From Vulcanimicrobiota bacterium (GTDB lineage Bacteria; Vulcanimicrobiota; Vulcanimicrobiia; Eremiobacterales; Eremiobacteraceae), in assembly GCA_019237415.1 (NCBI GenBank), contig JAFAHD010000083.1, positions 1 through 32,702 on the forward strand: 32,702 bases of DNA, written 5' to 3'. The position numbers and the translations under genes were made by a program. Of the stretch, positions 18,232 through 27,307 are shown in pieces (position 1 is the stretch's first letter; the number at the start of each line of letters is the position of its first letter). The notes under the pieces were generated by a model, which saw only the letters and a program-made list of their open reading frames with translations, was not told the origin of the DNA and ran no database searches.

Positions 18232-18582
18232 CTACGATCCGCTGTACGAGAACAGGCGATGCAGATACCCGTAGACCTTCTCGACGCCGCTGCTCTCGAT
18301 GGTCTCCAAAATGTTCTTGTTCCCGAGCCACGCATCGCGCGTGCGCACCACTTCGGGTATGTGCGTCGGGATGAGCTCGCGCTCGAGCGCGCGGGCAAGG
18401 CCGGCGATCTGCTCGAGCGTCGCGCGGCGCGCCACGGGCACGCCGCGCCGGCGCCAATCGTCGATCGATTGGCGGCGAACCGCGAAGAGGTCGCCCAGCT
18501 CTGCTTCGCTCAGGCCGAAGATCCGGCGGATGTCGTCGAGCGCGGGCTCGTGTGCGCGCCGGGACTTGGTCAAGGTGGTCAT
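18232..18582 (-). CDS. Xre/MbcA/ParS-like antitoxin
   Basis: HTH-like RIFGLSEAELGDLFAVRRQSIDDWRRRGVP; C-terminal WLGNKNILETIESSGVEKVYGYLHRLFSYS resembles the toxin-binding region; immediately upstream of RES. Confidence 0.75.
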   Translation of the reverse strand: MTTLTKSRRAHEPALDDIRRIFGLSEAELGDLFAVRRQSIDDWRRRGVPVARRATLEQIAGLARALERELIPTHIPEVVRTRDAWLGNKNILETIESSGVEKVYGYLHRLFSYSGS

Positions 18583-18610
18583 GATCTCTCGGGCGTTCGT
18601 CCTACCGGCC

Positions 18611-18651
18611 GCAGGTACCTGCCAGGCGCCTGCATGATCTGCCGGGCGCAG
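18611..18651. promoter_or_regulatory. Cluster of palindromes, candidate operator of the Xre/RES operon
   Basis: GCAGGTACCTGC (18611-18622, perfect 12-bp palindrome), abutting CAGGCGCCTG (18623-18632, perfect), then CTGC-cgggc-GCAG (18639-18651). Confidence 0.45.
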
Positions 18652-18674
18652 GACCCGCCGCTTGCAACCGAGCA

Positions 18675-19277
18675 GTGGTTCCCATGCCCGAAAAACGACG
18701 CTGCTCGTGGGCCGAGCACGATCTCCCAGAGCAGCGCTACCACGATCGCGAGTGGGGCGTGCCGTCGCACCGCGACCGGCATCTTTTCGAGCTGCTGATC
18801 CTCGAGGGTGCGCAAGCGGGCCTGAGTTGGTCGACGATCCTGCGCAAGCGCGCGGCATATCGGCGCGCGTTCGACAACTTCGATATTCCCAAAGTAGCAC
18901 GCTTCGATGCCGCGAAGGTCAGACGGCTGTTGGCGGATGCCGGCATCGTGCGAAACCGTCTCAAGATCAAATCTGCGATCGCCAATGCCAAGGCCGCGCT
19001 GGCGATCCAACGCGAGCATGGATCGCTCAGCCGTTATCTCTGGAGCTTCGTGGGCGGAAAGCCGATCGAGCACAGCCGGAAGCGCGGCGTGCCGGCACCG
19101 GATCGGACGGCAGACTCGGATGCGATGAGCAAGGCGCTCAAGGAGGCGGGTTTCACGTTCGTCGGCTCCACGATCTCCTATGCGTTCATGCAGGCGGTGG
19201 GCATGGTCAACGACCACCAAATCGGCTGCTTTCGACGCAAGGAGATCGAAGCGCTCAGCCGAGGTATGCGGAGATGA
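18675..19277 (+). CDS. tag: DNA-3-methyladenine glycosylase I
   Basis: RRCSWAEHDLPEQRYHDREWGVPSHRDRHLFELLILEGAQAGLSWSTILRKR...GFTFVGSTISYAFMQAVGMVNDHQIGC; start may be ATG 18684. Confidence 0.95.
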   Translation: MVPMPEKRRCSWAEHDLPEQRYHDREWGVPSHRDRHLFELLILEGAQAGLSWSTILRKRAAYRRAFDNFDIPKVARFDAAKVRRLLADAGIVRNRLKIKSAIANAKAALAIQREHGSLSRYLWSFVGGKPIEHSRKRGVPAPDRTADSDAMSKALKEAGFTFVGSTISYAFMQAVGMVNDHQIGCFRRKEIEALSRGMRR

Positions 19278-19983
19278 CGGCGGGGTCGCGCGCGACCTCA
19301 CCAGCCGGCCCTTCTCTGACGACGCTGCCGCGCTCCATCACGTACGCGTAGTCGCTGATCGCCAATGCCTGGCGGGCGTTCTGCTCGACCAGCAAGATCG
19401 ACTGGCCTTCTTCGCGCAGCGACTCGATGATGCCGAAGATCTGCGCGACCAGCTTGGGCGCCAGGCCGAGCGACGGTTCGTCCAAGAGCAGCAATTTCGG
19501 CCGCGCCATGAGTCCGCGCGCGATCGCCAGCATCTGTTGTTCGCCGCCTGACAGCGAACCGGCCGCGAGTGCGGCACGTTCGCGCAAGATCGGAAAGCGC
19601 GCGAACATCGCCTCGATGTCGTCGTCGACGGCGGCGCGTCCGTGGCGCGTCCACGCGCCGAGCTCGAGGTTCTCGCGCACGCTCATCTGCGAGAGTATGA
19701 GCCTGCCTTCGGGCACTTGGGTGACGCCGGATGAGACGATGGCGTGCGCAGTCCGGCCGTCGATGCGCGCACCCGAGAACTCGATAGAGCCCGCGCGCAC
19801 CGGCAGCAAGCCCGATATCGCGAGCAACGTGGTCGTCTTGCCGGCGCCGTTGGCGCCGATGATCGACGCGATCCGTCCTTGCTCGATGCGCACGTCGATG
19901 CCGTGCAGCACATCGCTCCGCCCATAGCCGGCATGTAATCCTCGCACGTCAAGCAACGTGACACCGGCGGGGATAGCGTTCAT
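19255..19983 (-). CDS. livF: Branched-chain amino acid-type ABC transporter ATPase LivF-like
   Basis: Walker A IGANGAGKTTTLLAISGL, signature LSGGEQQMLAIARGLM, LLLDEPSLGLAPKLV. Confidence 0.92.
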   Translation of the reverse strand: MNAIPAGVTLLDVRGLHAGYGRSDVLHGIDVRIEQGRIASIIGANGAGKTTTLLAISGLLPVRAGSIEFSGARIDGRTAHAIVSSGVTQVPEGRLILSQMSVRENLELGAWTRHGRAAVDDDIEAMFARFPILRERAALAAGSLSGGEQQMLAIARGLMARPKLLLLDEPSLGLAPKLVAQIFGIIESLREEGQSILLVEQNARQALAISDYAYVMERGSVVREGPAGEVARDPAVISAYLG

Positions 19984-20744
19984 GCCACTCCCTCGACGCC
20001 CAAGTAGGCTTCGATCACACGCGGATCCGCGCGCACCTGATCCGGCGTCCCCTCTGCGATCTTCTCGCCGAAGTTGAGCACCGCGATGCGTTCGCAGGCC
20101 GCCATGACGAACGACATGTCGTGTTCGATCAGCAAGACGCTGATGTTGCGCTCGCGCGCCAGTTTGAGGATCTCGGCACGCAAGCGGTCGGTCTCGACCG
20201 GATTGAGGCCCGCGGCCGGTTCGTCCAAGAGCAGTGCGCGCGGCTGCATGGCGATCGCGCGTGCGATCTCAACGCGGCGCTGCTCGCCGGGAGCGAGGTT
20301 GCGCGCTAAGGCATCGGCGCGCTCGGATAGTCCGAGCTCTCCGAGCAGCTCGCGTGCTTGCGTGCGCAACCGCTGGGCCCTTGCCAGCGTCGGCGGCCAC
20401 CCGGTCAGCTGACCGAGCAGCGAATCGTCTGCATGCAGATGCATACCGACGACGACGTTCTCGAGCGCGGACATCTGCGGGAACAGGCGCGACGTCTGAT
20501 ACGTGCGTGCGATGCCGAGCGCGGCGATCGCATGCGGCTTCAGATGATCGATGCGCCGCTCGTCGAGCGCGATCGTACCGGAGGTCGGCGTCGCCAATCC
20601 GGTCATCAGGTTGAGCACCGTCGTTTTGCCAGCGCCATTGGGGCCGATCAGCCCAAGGACCGTCTGATCGGGCAGTTCGAGCGAGAGATCCTTGACCGCG
20701 TGCACGCCGCCGTAGTCTTTCGTCACGCCGGCGAGCGCGATCAT
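19980..20744 (-). CDS. livG: Branched-chain amino acid-type ABC transporter ATPase LivG-like
   Basis: MIALAGVTKDYGGVHAVKDLSLELPDQTVLGLIGPNGAGKTTVLNLMTG; LAPGEQRRVEIARAIA; LLLDEPAAGLNPVET. The 747-aa track ORF extends spuriously upstream. Confidence 0.93.
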   Translation of the reverse strand: MIALAGVTKDYGGVHAVKDLSLELPDQTVLGLIGPNGAGKTTVLNLMTGLATPTSGTIALDERRIDHLKPHAIAALGIARTYQTSRLFPQMSALENVVVGMHLHADDSLLGQLTGWPPTLARAQRLRTQARELLGELGLSERADALARNLAPGEQRRVEIARAIAMQPRALLLDEPAAGLNPVETDRLRAEILKLARERNISVLLIEHDMSFVMAACERIAVLNFGEKIAEGTPDQVRADPRVIEAYLGVEGVA

Positions 20745-21580
20745 GACGCGCGTCTCCGGTCGACCAGCGACCACAAGCCCTGCGGCAAGAACACGATCAC
20801 GAACAGCAAGATGAGCCCGTTGATGACGTCGCGATAGTTCTGCAAGAAGCGCAGCGTTTCGGGCAGCAGCGTCAACAGGATCGAACCGAGCACCGGGCCG
20901 CCGACCGAACCGATGCCGCCTACGACAGCCGACGCGAGCATGTCGACGACGCGGCCGAAGCTGTAGTCGGTCGGACTGATGAAGAACGATGAGAACGCGG
21001 ACAGCGCGCCGGCGTAGCCTGCGATGGCCGCACCGATCGCGAAGGCGGCCAGCTTGTACGCCGCGGGATCGATACCGAGTCCCGCCGCGGCGACCTCGTC
21101 CTGCGCGATTGCCGCGAACGCGCGGCCGGCGCGCGAACGGGTCAGCCGCCAAAGCAAGAACACCGCAAGCGCCAGCGAGCTGTAGATGATCGGCGTGCTG
21201 GCGAGTTGAGGGATCCCGGCGATGCCTTCCGCTCCTCCGGTGACAGAGAGATTGACCGCGAAGATGCGCACGATCTCGCCGAATCCGATCGTGGCGATGG
21301 CGAGAAAGACGCCGCGCAACCGCAACACCGGCCAGCCGAGCAGCAGTCCGGCGATCGCGGCGAGGCCTGTACCGGCAAGGACGGCGGGGAAGAACGGCCA
21401 GTGCGCGCGCAGCACGAGCAACACCGACGCGTAGGCGGTGATGGCCATGAATCCCATATTGCCGAGCGAGAGCTGCCCGCACGCGAGCGTCACCCAGATC
21501 GATAGCGCGAGCAGTGCATTGACGCCGATCTGATTGATGAGCGCCGAGTGTGCGCTGTAGAACGCCGTGAGCGCGTGCAT
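20741..21580 (-). CDS. livM: ABC transporter permease LivM-like
   Basis: Multi-TM; LACGQLSLGNMGFMAITAYASVLL, LRLRGVFLAIATIGFGEIVRI. Confidence 0.92.
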   Translation of the reverse strand: MHALTAFYSAHSALINQIGVNALLALSIWVTLACGQLSLGNMGFMAITAYASVLLVLRAHWPFFPAVLAGTGLAAIAGLLLGWPVLRLRGVFLAIATIGFGEIVRIFAVNLSVTGGAEGIAGIPQLASTPIIYSSLALAVFLLWRLTRSRAGRAFAAIAQDEVAAAGLGIDPAAYKLAAFAIGAAIAGYAGALSAFSSFFISPTDYSFGRVVDMLASAVVGGIGSVGGPVLGSILLTLLPETLRFLQNYRDVINGLILLFVIVFLPQGLWSLVDRRRAS

Positions 21581-21586
21581 CGAGTT

Positions 21587-22465
21587 CTACGCCGTGCGCA
21601 GGCCGCGCTTGCCGAGCAGACCGGTCGGCCGGATGATGAGCATCAAGAACAAGATGGCGAACACGATCGCGTCGCGATAGCCGGAGCTCAGATAGGCGAC
21701 CGACAGATCTTCCGACAAACCGATGAGCAAGCCGCCAAGGAGCGAGCCTGGAATCGAACCCATACCGCCGAGCACGATCACGGCCAAGCCTTTGAGCTCG
21801 ACGGCCGAGCCCATGACCGAGCTGACCGCGTTGAAGGTCAGCGCGAACAGGATACCGGCGACTGCTCCAAGCGCAGACGCGATGAAGAACGTCTGCGCAT
21901 AGACGGACTCGAGGTCGATGCCGACGAGCTGCGCCGCGCGCGGGTTCTCGGCAACCGCCCGAATGGCTGCGCCGAGGCGCGTGCGCCGCAACAGCAGTTG
22001 CAAGCCAGCCATCAGCGCCAAGCTCGCGATGAAGATCGTCAGCTGCGCGAGTGTGAACGTCACGGGTCCGATCGTATACGTCGGCGTTCGTACGACGTCG
22101 AACGGGAAGTGCCGCACGTCGGGCCCGAAGATGCCGTTGGCTGTGCCGACGTAGATCATGCCAACCGCAATGCTCGAGATAAGCGGCGCGAGCGGGCCTG
22201 CTTGGCGGCGGCGCAGCGGCCAAAACGCGACGCGATCGAGCAGGACCCCGAGAAGACCGCCCGCGAGCGCCCCGCCGAGGATCGCGAGCAGCAGCGGCAC
22301 GCCCTTGAGCACGAGCACGAGCGTCGTGAAGGCGCCCAGCATGAAGATCGACGCGTGCGCGAGATTGAGGATGTCGAGCACGCCGAAGATCAGCGTGTAA
22401 CCGAGCGCGAACAGCGCGTACACGCTGCCGATGAACAGCCCGTTGACGAGTTGTTGGGCTAACAC
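21587..22465 (-). CDS. livH: ABC transporter permease LivH-like
   Basis: QLVNGLFIGSVYALFALGYTLIFGVLDILNLAHASIFMLGAF; RAVAENPRAAQLVGID; GTG start. Confidence 0.93.
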   Translation of the reverse strand: MLAQQLVNGLFIGSVYALFALGYTLIFGVLDILNLAHASIFMLGAFTTLVLVLKGVPLLLAILGGALAGGLLGVLLDRVAFWPLRRRQAGPLAPLISSIAVGMIYVGTANGIFGPDVRHFPFDVVRTPTYTIGPVTFTLAQLTIFIASLALMAGLQLLLRRTRLGAAIRAVAENPRAAQLVGIDLESVYAQTFFIASALGAVAGILFALTFNAVSSVMGSAVELKGLAVIVLGGMGSIPGSLLGGLLIGLSEDLSVAYLSSGYRDAIVFAILFLMLIIRPTGLLGKRGLRTA

Positions 22466-22480
22466 GACGACCGGAGCATA

Positions 22481-22606
22481 GCCTGCCGTGAGCAGGTCAT
22501 TTGCGCCTCGGCGCGCTCGCGGATTCGGAAGAGTTGAACCTCCGCGGCTCCTTCGCGCGGTCTCGCGCGCTCAGAGGCCTCGGCTTTCAATGACCTGCTC
22601 ACAGGC
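22481..22606. repeat. Long imperfect foldback between livK and livH
   Basis: GTGAGCAGGTCATT (22488-22501) is the exact reverse complement of AATGACCTGCTCAC (22589-22602); flanking GCCT (22481-22484) pairs with AGGC (22603-22606); inner GCCTC/GAGGC and GCGC arms. Confidence 0.8.
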
Positions 22607-22623
22607 ACGCACGCATCTGCGCG

Positions 22624-23739
22624 TCAGAAGCCGATGAATCTGCCGTTCTTGACCACCAACACGACGCCGTCGCCCGATGCGTCTCGATTGGACGTGAACG
22701 AGAACGCGCCGAGCACTGTGTTCACCGGCTTCATCGACTTCATGGAGTCGCACACGTCTTTGGGCGTGAGCGACTTGGCCGCGGTCAACACGTTCTCCAT
22801 GATCTGCGCGGCCGCGAACGCTTGCGCGGCGAACTGGTCGGGATCTTTCAAGAACCGGACGCGGTACTTCTCGACGAAATCGATGTTGCCGGGGTTCTGC
22901 GCGCCGATCGCCCATGCCGCGCCGACGACCACGCCATCTGCCGCGCCACCAGACAGGCTATACACTTGCGGCGAGTTCAGTCCGTTACCGCCGACGACGT
23001 GCGACTTGATCCCGAGCGTGTGGGCATCGGCGACGATGTGCCCGGCCTCGACGGCGAGCGCACCGACGAAGAGCAGGTCGGGGTTGGCCGCCTTGATGCT
23101 GGTCAGCTGTGCCTGAAAGTCGACGTCGCCCTTCGAAAACGTCTGCGTGGACACGATCTTGATGTGGTCCGCGTCGAGCGCCGCTTTTGCGACGTCGTAA
23201 TCGGTCTTGGTGAACGCGTCGTCGTTGCCGTAGATGATGGCGGCGGTGTTGACGTGGTATCGATCGATGACCGCCTTGAGCGCGTGCGGCACGACCGCCG
23301 CTTCGGTCAATGAATTGCGGAAGACGCACGGCCCGAGCGCCGTGACGCCATTGGCCGTGTTCGAGATGCCAAGCACCGGCATGCCCGCGGAAACCGCGAT
23401 CGGATCGGTGGCGAACGCCTCGCTTGACAGCGTCGGGCCGACGATCGCGACGACTTTGCCGCCGGTGGTGAACGTTTGGAACAAGTTGACGGCCTGCGCC
23501 TTCTGCGTCGCCGCGTCTTCGATGTCAAAGCTCAGGTGCACGCGGCCGTTTTTGTTCACGTAGTCTTCGCCAAGCTGAAGTCCGTTTTTCTGGCCGTCGC
23601 CGTACGAACCGGCGGCGCCGCTGATGTCGAAGACGGCGCCAACCGTCGCGTCGCCGCTTGCGGCGATCGCGGGAAGCGAGCCAAACGCGAAGAACGCCGC
23701 CACAAAAAATGCGAAGAGCGCCCGGATGGAGCTACGCAT
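22624..23739 (-). CDS. livK: Branched-chain amino acid-type periplasmic substrate-binding protein (LivK-like)
   Basis: Signal peptide MRSSIRALFAFFVAAFFAFGSLPAIAA; VGAVFDISGAAGSYGDGQKNGLQLGEDYVNKNGRV, Peripla_BP_6-like fold. Confidence 0.9.
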   Translation of the reverse strand: MRSSIRALFAFFVAAFFAFGSLPAIAASGDATVGAVFDISGAAGSYGDGQKNGLQLGEDYVNKNGRVHLSFDIEDAATQKAQAVNLFQTFTTGGKVVAIVGPTLSSEAFATDPIAVSAGMPVLGISNTANGVTALGPCVFRNSLTEAAVVPHALKAVIDRYHVNTAAIIYGNDDAFTKTDYDVAKAALDADHIKIVSTQTFSKGDVDFQAQLTSIKAANPDLLFVGALAVEAGHIVADAHTLGIKSHVVGGNGLNSPQVYSLSGGAADGVVVGAAWAIGAQNPGNIDFVEKYRVRFLKDPDQFAAQAFAAAQIMENVLTAAKSLTPKDVCDSMKSMKPVNTVLGAFSFTSNRDASGDGVVLVVKNGRFIGF

Positions 23740-23809
23740 CGTGCTTGCCCCTTTCTTGCGGACCAGGATGAATGGCGGATAGTACGCGCCGACGAAGGTA
23801 CCGACCTCT

Positions 23810-25396
23810 ATGGCCGCCGTCGCCGATGTGCCCGAGCGTTTCAATGCGGCGCTGCATTTCGTCGATCGCAACGTCGAACGCGGGCGCGCACGCAAGGTCG
23901 CCGTCGAATTCGGCGATCAGCGGCTGACCTACGGCGACGTCCTGGGAGGCGTCAACCGCTGCGCCAACGCGCTCGCGTCGCTCGGCGCGACGCTCGAGCA
24001 GCGCGTCACCATCCTGCTGCCCGACTGCCCGGACTTCATCCATTGCTTCTTCGGCGCGATGAAGCTCGGCGCGGTCGCCGTGCCGACCAACACGCTGCTC
24101 AAACCGCACGACTACCGCTACATGCTCGAGGACAGCCGCGCGCGCATGCTTGTCGTGTCGACGTCGCTGTGGCCGTCGATCGAACCGATCCTCCCCGAGC
24201 TGCACCATCTGCAGGTGATCGCAGTCGTCGACGACACCGGCCGCGGCATGCCGTCCGCTTCGACGATCGCGACGGTCGATCTAAAGCAAGCGCTCGCCGC
24301 CTCGTCGCCGGAGTTCACTGCGTTCGAGACCAGCAAAGACGACGCCGCGTTTTGGCTGTACAGCTCGGGCACGACCGGCTTTCCCAAGGGCACCATCCAT
24401 CTGCATCACGACATGACGTTCTGCTGCGACCACTTCGGCAGACACATCTTGGGCATCGACGAGAACGACCGCACGTATTCAGTCGCCAAACTGTTCTTCG
24501 CATACGGCTTGGGCAACGCGCTGTACTTCCCGTTCGGGGTCGGTGCGACGACGATTCTGTATCCCGGACGACCGGTGCCCGACGTCGTGCTCGAATTGGC
24601 CGCACAGAGCAAACCGACGATCTTCTTCGCGGTGCCCACTGCCTACGCGGCGATGCTCGACATGCCCGACGGCGCCAAGCGTTTCGATCTGTCGTCCGTG
24701 CGCTTCGGCGTTTCGGCCGGCGAAGCGCTGCCCGCCGATATCTATCGCCGCTGGAAGGCGCAGTACGGTTTTGACATCATCGACGGCATCGGCTCGACCG
24801 AAGCAGCGCACATGTTCATCTCCAACCGGCCCGGCGCGATCCGGCCCGGCTCGTCCGGGCAAATCGTGCCGGGCTACGAAGCGCGCATCGTCGACAGCGA
24901 CGGGCACCAGGTGCCGCTGGGTCAGACCGGACGGCTGCAGATAGCGGGCGACAGCATCGCCGCTGGATATTGGAACCGCCACGAAAAGACTAAGGCGACG
25001 TTCTTGGGGGACTGGCTCGACACCGGCGACACGTATTGCGTGGACGAGGACGGCTACTACTGGTTCGCGGGGCGCAGCGACGACATGCTCAAGGTCGGCG
25101 GGCAGTGGGTGTCGCCGGTCGAAGTCGAGAGCACGCTCATCGAACATCCCGCAGTACTCGAAGCGGGCGTCGTCGGCGTGCCCGACGAGCACGATCTGGT
25201 GAAGCCGGTCGCCTACGTCGTGCTGCGCCGCGGGCAAGCGGCGTCCGACGCGCTCGCCAGCGAATTGCAGGGCTTCGTCAAGGAGCGCCTCGCGCAGTTC
25301 AAGTACCCGCGTGAACTGCACTTCTTGGACGAACTGCCCAAGACGGCCACCGGAAAGATCCAGCGCTTCAAATTGCGCGCCCTTTCCAAGAAATAG
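23810..25396 (+). CDS. Benzoate-CoA ligase family / aromatic acyl-CoA ligase-like protein
   Basis: ANL superfamily motifs LYSSGTTGFPKGTIHLHHD, FFAYGLGNALYFPFGVGATTIL, DGIGSTEAAHMFISN, DTGDTY, GRSDDMLKVGGQWVSPVEVE, PKTATGKIQRFKLR. Confidence 0.88.
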   Translation: MAAVADVPERFNAALHFVDRNVERGRARKVAVEFGDQRLTYGDVLGGVNRCANALASLGATLEQRVTILLPDCPDFIHCFFGAMKLGAVAVPTNTLLKPHDYRYMLEDSRARMLVVSTSLWPSIEPILPELHHLQVIAVVDDTGRGMPSASTIATVDLKQALAASSPEFTAFETSKDDAAFWLYSSGTTGFPKGTIHLHHDMTFCCDHFGRHILGIDENDRTYSVAKLFFAYGLGNALYFPFGVGATTILYPGRPVPDVVLELAAQSKPTIFFAVPTAYAAMLDMPDGAKRFDLSSVRFGVSAGEALPADIYRRWKAQYGFDIIDGIGSTEAAHMFISNRPGAIRPGSSGQIVPGYEARIVDSDGHQVPLGQTGRLQIAGDSIAAGYWNRHEKTKATFLGDWLDTGDTYCVDEDGYYWFAGRSDDMLKVGGQWVSPVEVESTLIEHPAVLEAGVVGVPDEHDLVKPVAYVVLRRGQAASDALASELQGFVKERLAQFKYPRELHFLDELPKTATGKIQRFKLRALSKK

Positions 25397-25503
25397 CTGA
25401 CGGTCCCGCTATCCGGGTGGTCATGGTGCTAGCCAGACTGCGCGGCACAGCCGTTGCGGTGTGAGAAACATTCTGCCGCTGCCAGTGGTACAATGATAAA
25501 GGA

Positions 25504-26025
25504 ATGGCGATATTCGTGTATCATCGTCGCGTCGTTTTCATTGGTGCTGTTCGATCGCTGCTGGTGGTTGTCGCGGCCGGCTTGCTTTCCGGCTGCGGTG
25601 GACACGTGAGCGTCGGGGATCCGATGCCGGATGCTCCCGTGCGAAATCTCGACGGCCAACCTTCGCGTCTTGCCGTATTGCGCGGCAGGCCGGTCTGGTT
25701 GAACTTCTACGAGACGTGGTGCCCGCCGTGCCAAGCGGAGATGCCGGCGATCGAGCGCGAGTACGCGGCAAATGCTGGACGGGGCCTCGTCGTCGTCGGG
25801 GTCGACCTCTTCGAAACATCCGACGATGCTCGCGCCTTTGCTGACGGACGTGGGCTCACGTTTCCGGTGGTCGTCGGAGGGCACAAGGCCTATGATGCGT
25901 ACGGCATCAACGGCATTCCGACGTCGGTGTTCGTCGATTCGAGCGGCGTCGTCCGCGCGGTCTTCACCGGCGAGATGCGGGGAGACGAGATGGATCAGGC
26001 GATCAAAGCGATTCTCAACCGTTGA
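25504..26025 (+). CDS. TlpA/ResA-like thioredoxin-fold lipoprotein
   Basis: Lipobox LLSGC; NFYETWCPPCQAEMPAIEREY; GINGIPTSVFVDSSG. Confidence 0.9.
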   Translation: MAIFVYHRRVVFIGAVRSLLVVVAAGLLSGCGGHVSVGDPMPDAPVRNLDGQPSRLAVLRGRPVWLNFYETWCPPCQAEMPAIEREYAANAGRGLVVVGVDLFETSDDARAFADGRGLTFPVVVGGHKAYDAYGINGIPTSVFVDSSGVVRAVFTGEMRGDEMDQAIKAILNR

Positions 26026-27307
26026 TCGATGCGAGCGATTCCCTCATGGCGTCGACCGTGCGGTCGACGTCTTCGTCTGTGTGCGCGGCGGTGAGGAACA
26101 TGACTTCCATCTTCGATGGCGGCAAGAAGATGCCGCGTTCGAGCATGTTCCAGTAGTAGCGCGCGTAGGCGTCGCCGTCGGCCTGCGCAGCTTCGACGTA
26201 GTCGCGCGGCGCCGCGCCCTGCCGAAACGCGAAGTCCACGATGGACGCAAGCTGCACCACGGGGAAATGTAAGCCAGCATCCGCCAGCGCCGCGCGCGCC
26301 CCGTCAGCTAGGCGGCGCGCGCGAGCGTCGAGCCGCGCATGCAGATCGGGATCGGCGTCGAGCGCGTCGAGGAATGCGTGCGCAGCCGCGACGCAGACTG
26401 GGTTGCCCGCAAACGTGCCGCCCTGGAACACGCCGCCCTGCGGCGCCAGCTCCGCCATGACGTCCTCGCGCCCGCCAAACGCCGCGATCGGCAGTCCGCC
26501 GCCGAGCGTCTTGCCGATGCACGTCAGGTCGGGCCGCACGCCGTAGTGCGCCTGCGCACCGCCACGCGCGACGCGGAACCCCGTGATCACCTCGTCGAAT
26601 ATCAGCAGGCTGCCCGTCCGGTCGCACGCGGCGCGCACCGCGCCGAGATAGCCGTCGTCGGGCAACACCAATCCCATGTTCGCTGCAATCGGCTCGAGGA
26701 TCACCGCCGCGACCCGTTCGTCGCGCAGCGCGGCTTCGAGCGCACGCACCTCATTATAAGGAAGAATGACGACGCAGCTGGCCGCGGCGCGCGTCACCCC
26801 GCACGCGAGCGACGGCTGCGAGTTCGACGACGCGCCCGCCGAAAAGATCATCTCGTCGCTATGGCCGTGGTAGTGGCCGCGCAGCCGCACGACCCGCTCG
26901 CGGCCGGTGAACGCGCGCGCGACCCGCAGTGCGCTTAGGCACGCCTCGGTGCCGGTGTTCACGAAGCGCAGCCGCTCCATTCCCAGCATCAGCGCACGAA
27001 TGCGTTCGGCGAGCCGTATCTCTTCGGGGTGCGTCGCGCCGAGCACGGTGCCGCGCATCGCAGCGTCGCGCACCGCGGCGGCGACGCCGGGATGCCCGTG
27101 ACGGAGCAGCACCGGACCGTAGGCGCACAGATAATCGATGTACTCGTTACCGTCGACATCGACGATCCGGCTGCCGCTCGCGTGTGCGATCGCCGGCGGC
27201 ATGGCGCCTACCGCCGCGCCTGCGCGCACCGGCGAATCGACGCCGCCGGCCAGCACGGCGCGCGCCCGGTCGTCGACCGAAGGGCTACGAGGCGGAGCGC
27301 CCGTCAA
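26015..27307 (-). CDS. hemL: Glutamate-1-semialdehyde 2,1-aminomutase
   Basis: GGVDSPVRAGAAVG, FVNTGTEACLSALRVARAFTGR, IFDEVITGFRVARGGAQ, CIGKTLGGGLPIAAFGG. Confidence 0.95.
   Translation of the reverse strand: MTGAPPRSPSVDDRARAVLAGGVDSPVRAGAAVGAMPPAIAHASGSRIVDVDGNEYIDYLCAYGPVLLRHGHPGVAAAVRDAAMRGTVLGATHPEEIRLAERIRALMLGMERLRFVNTGTEACLSALRVARAFTGRERVVRLRGHYHGHSDEMIFSAGASSNSQPSLACGVTRAAASCVVILPYNEVRALEAALRDERVAAVILEPIAANMGLVLPDDGYLGAVRAACDRTGSLLIFDEVITGFRVARGGAQAHYGVRPDLTCIGKTLGGGLPIAAFGGREDVMAELAPQGGVFQGGTFAGNPVCVAAAHAFLDALDADPDLHARLDARARRLADGARAALADAGLHFPVVQLASIVDFAFRQGAAPRDYVEAAQADGDAYARYYWNMLERGIFLPPSKMEVMFLTAAHTDEDVDRTVDAMRESLASING

Noticed and set aside
20745-22223. Upstream part of the 747-aa LivG track ORF
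   Set aside because: Alternative-frame read-through of livM/livH; real LivG homology begins at the internal MIALAGVTKDYGG.
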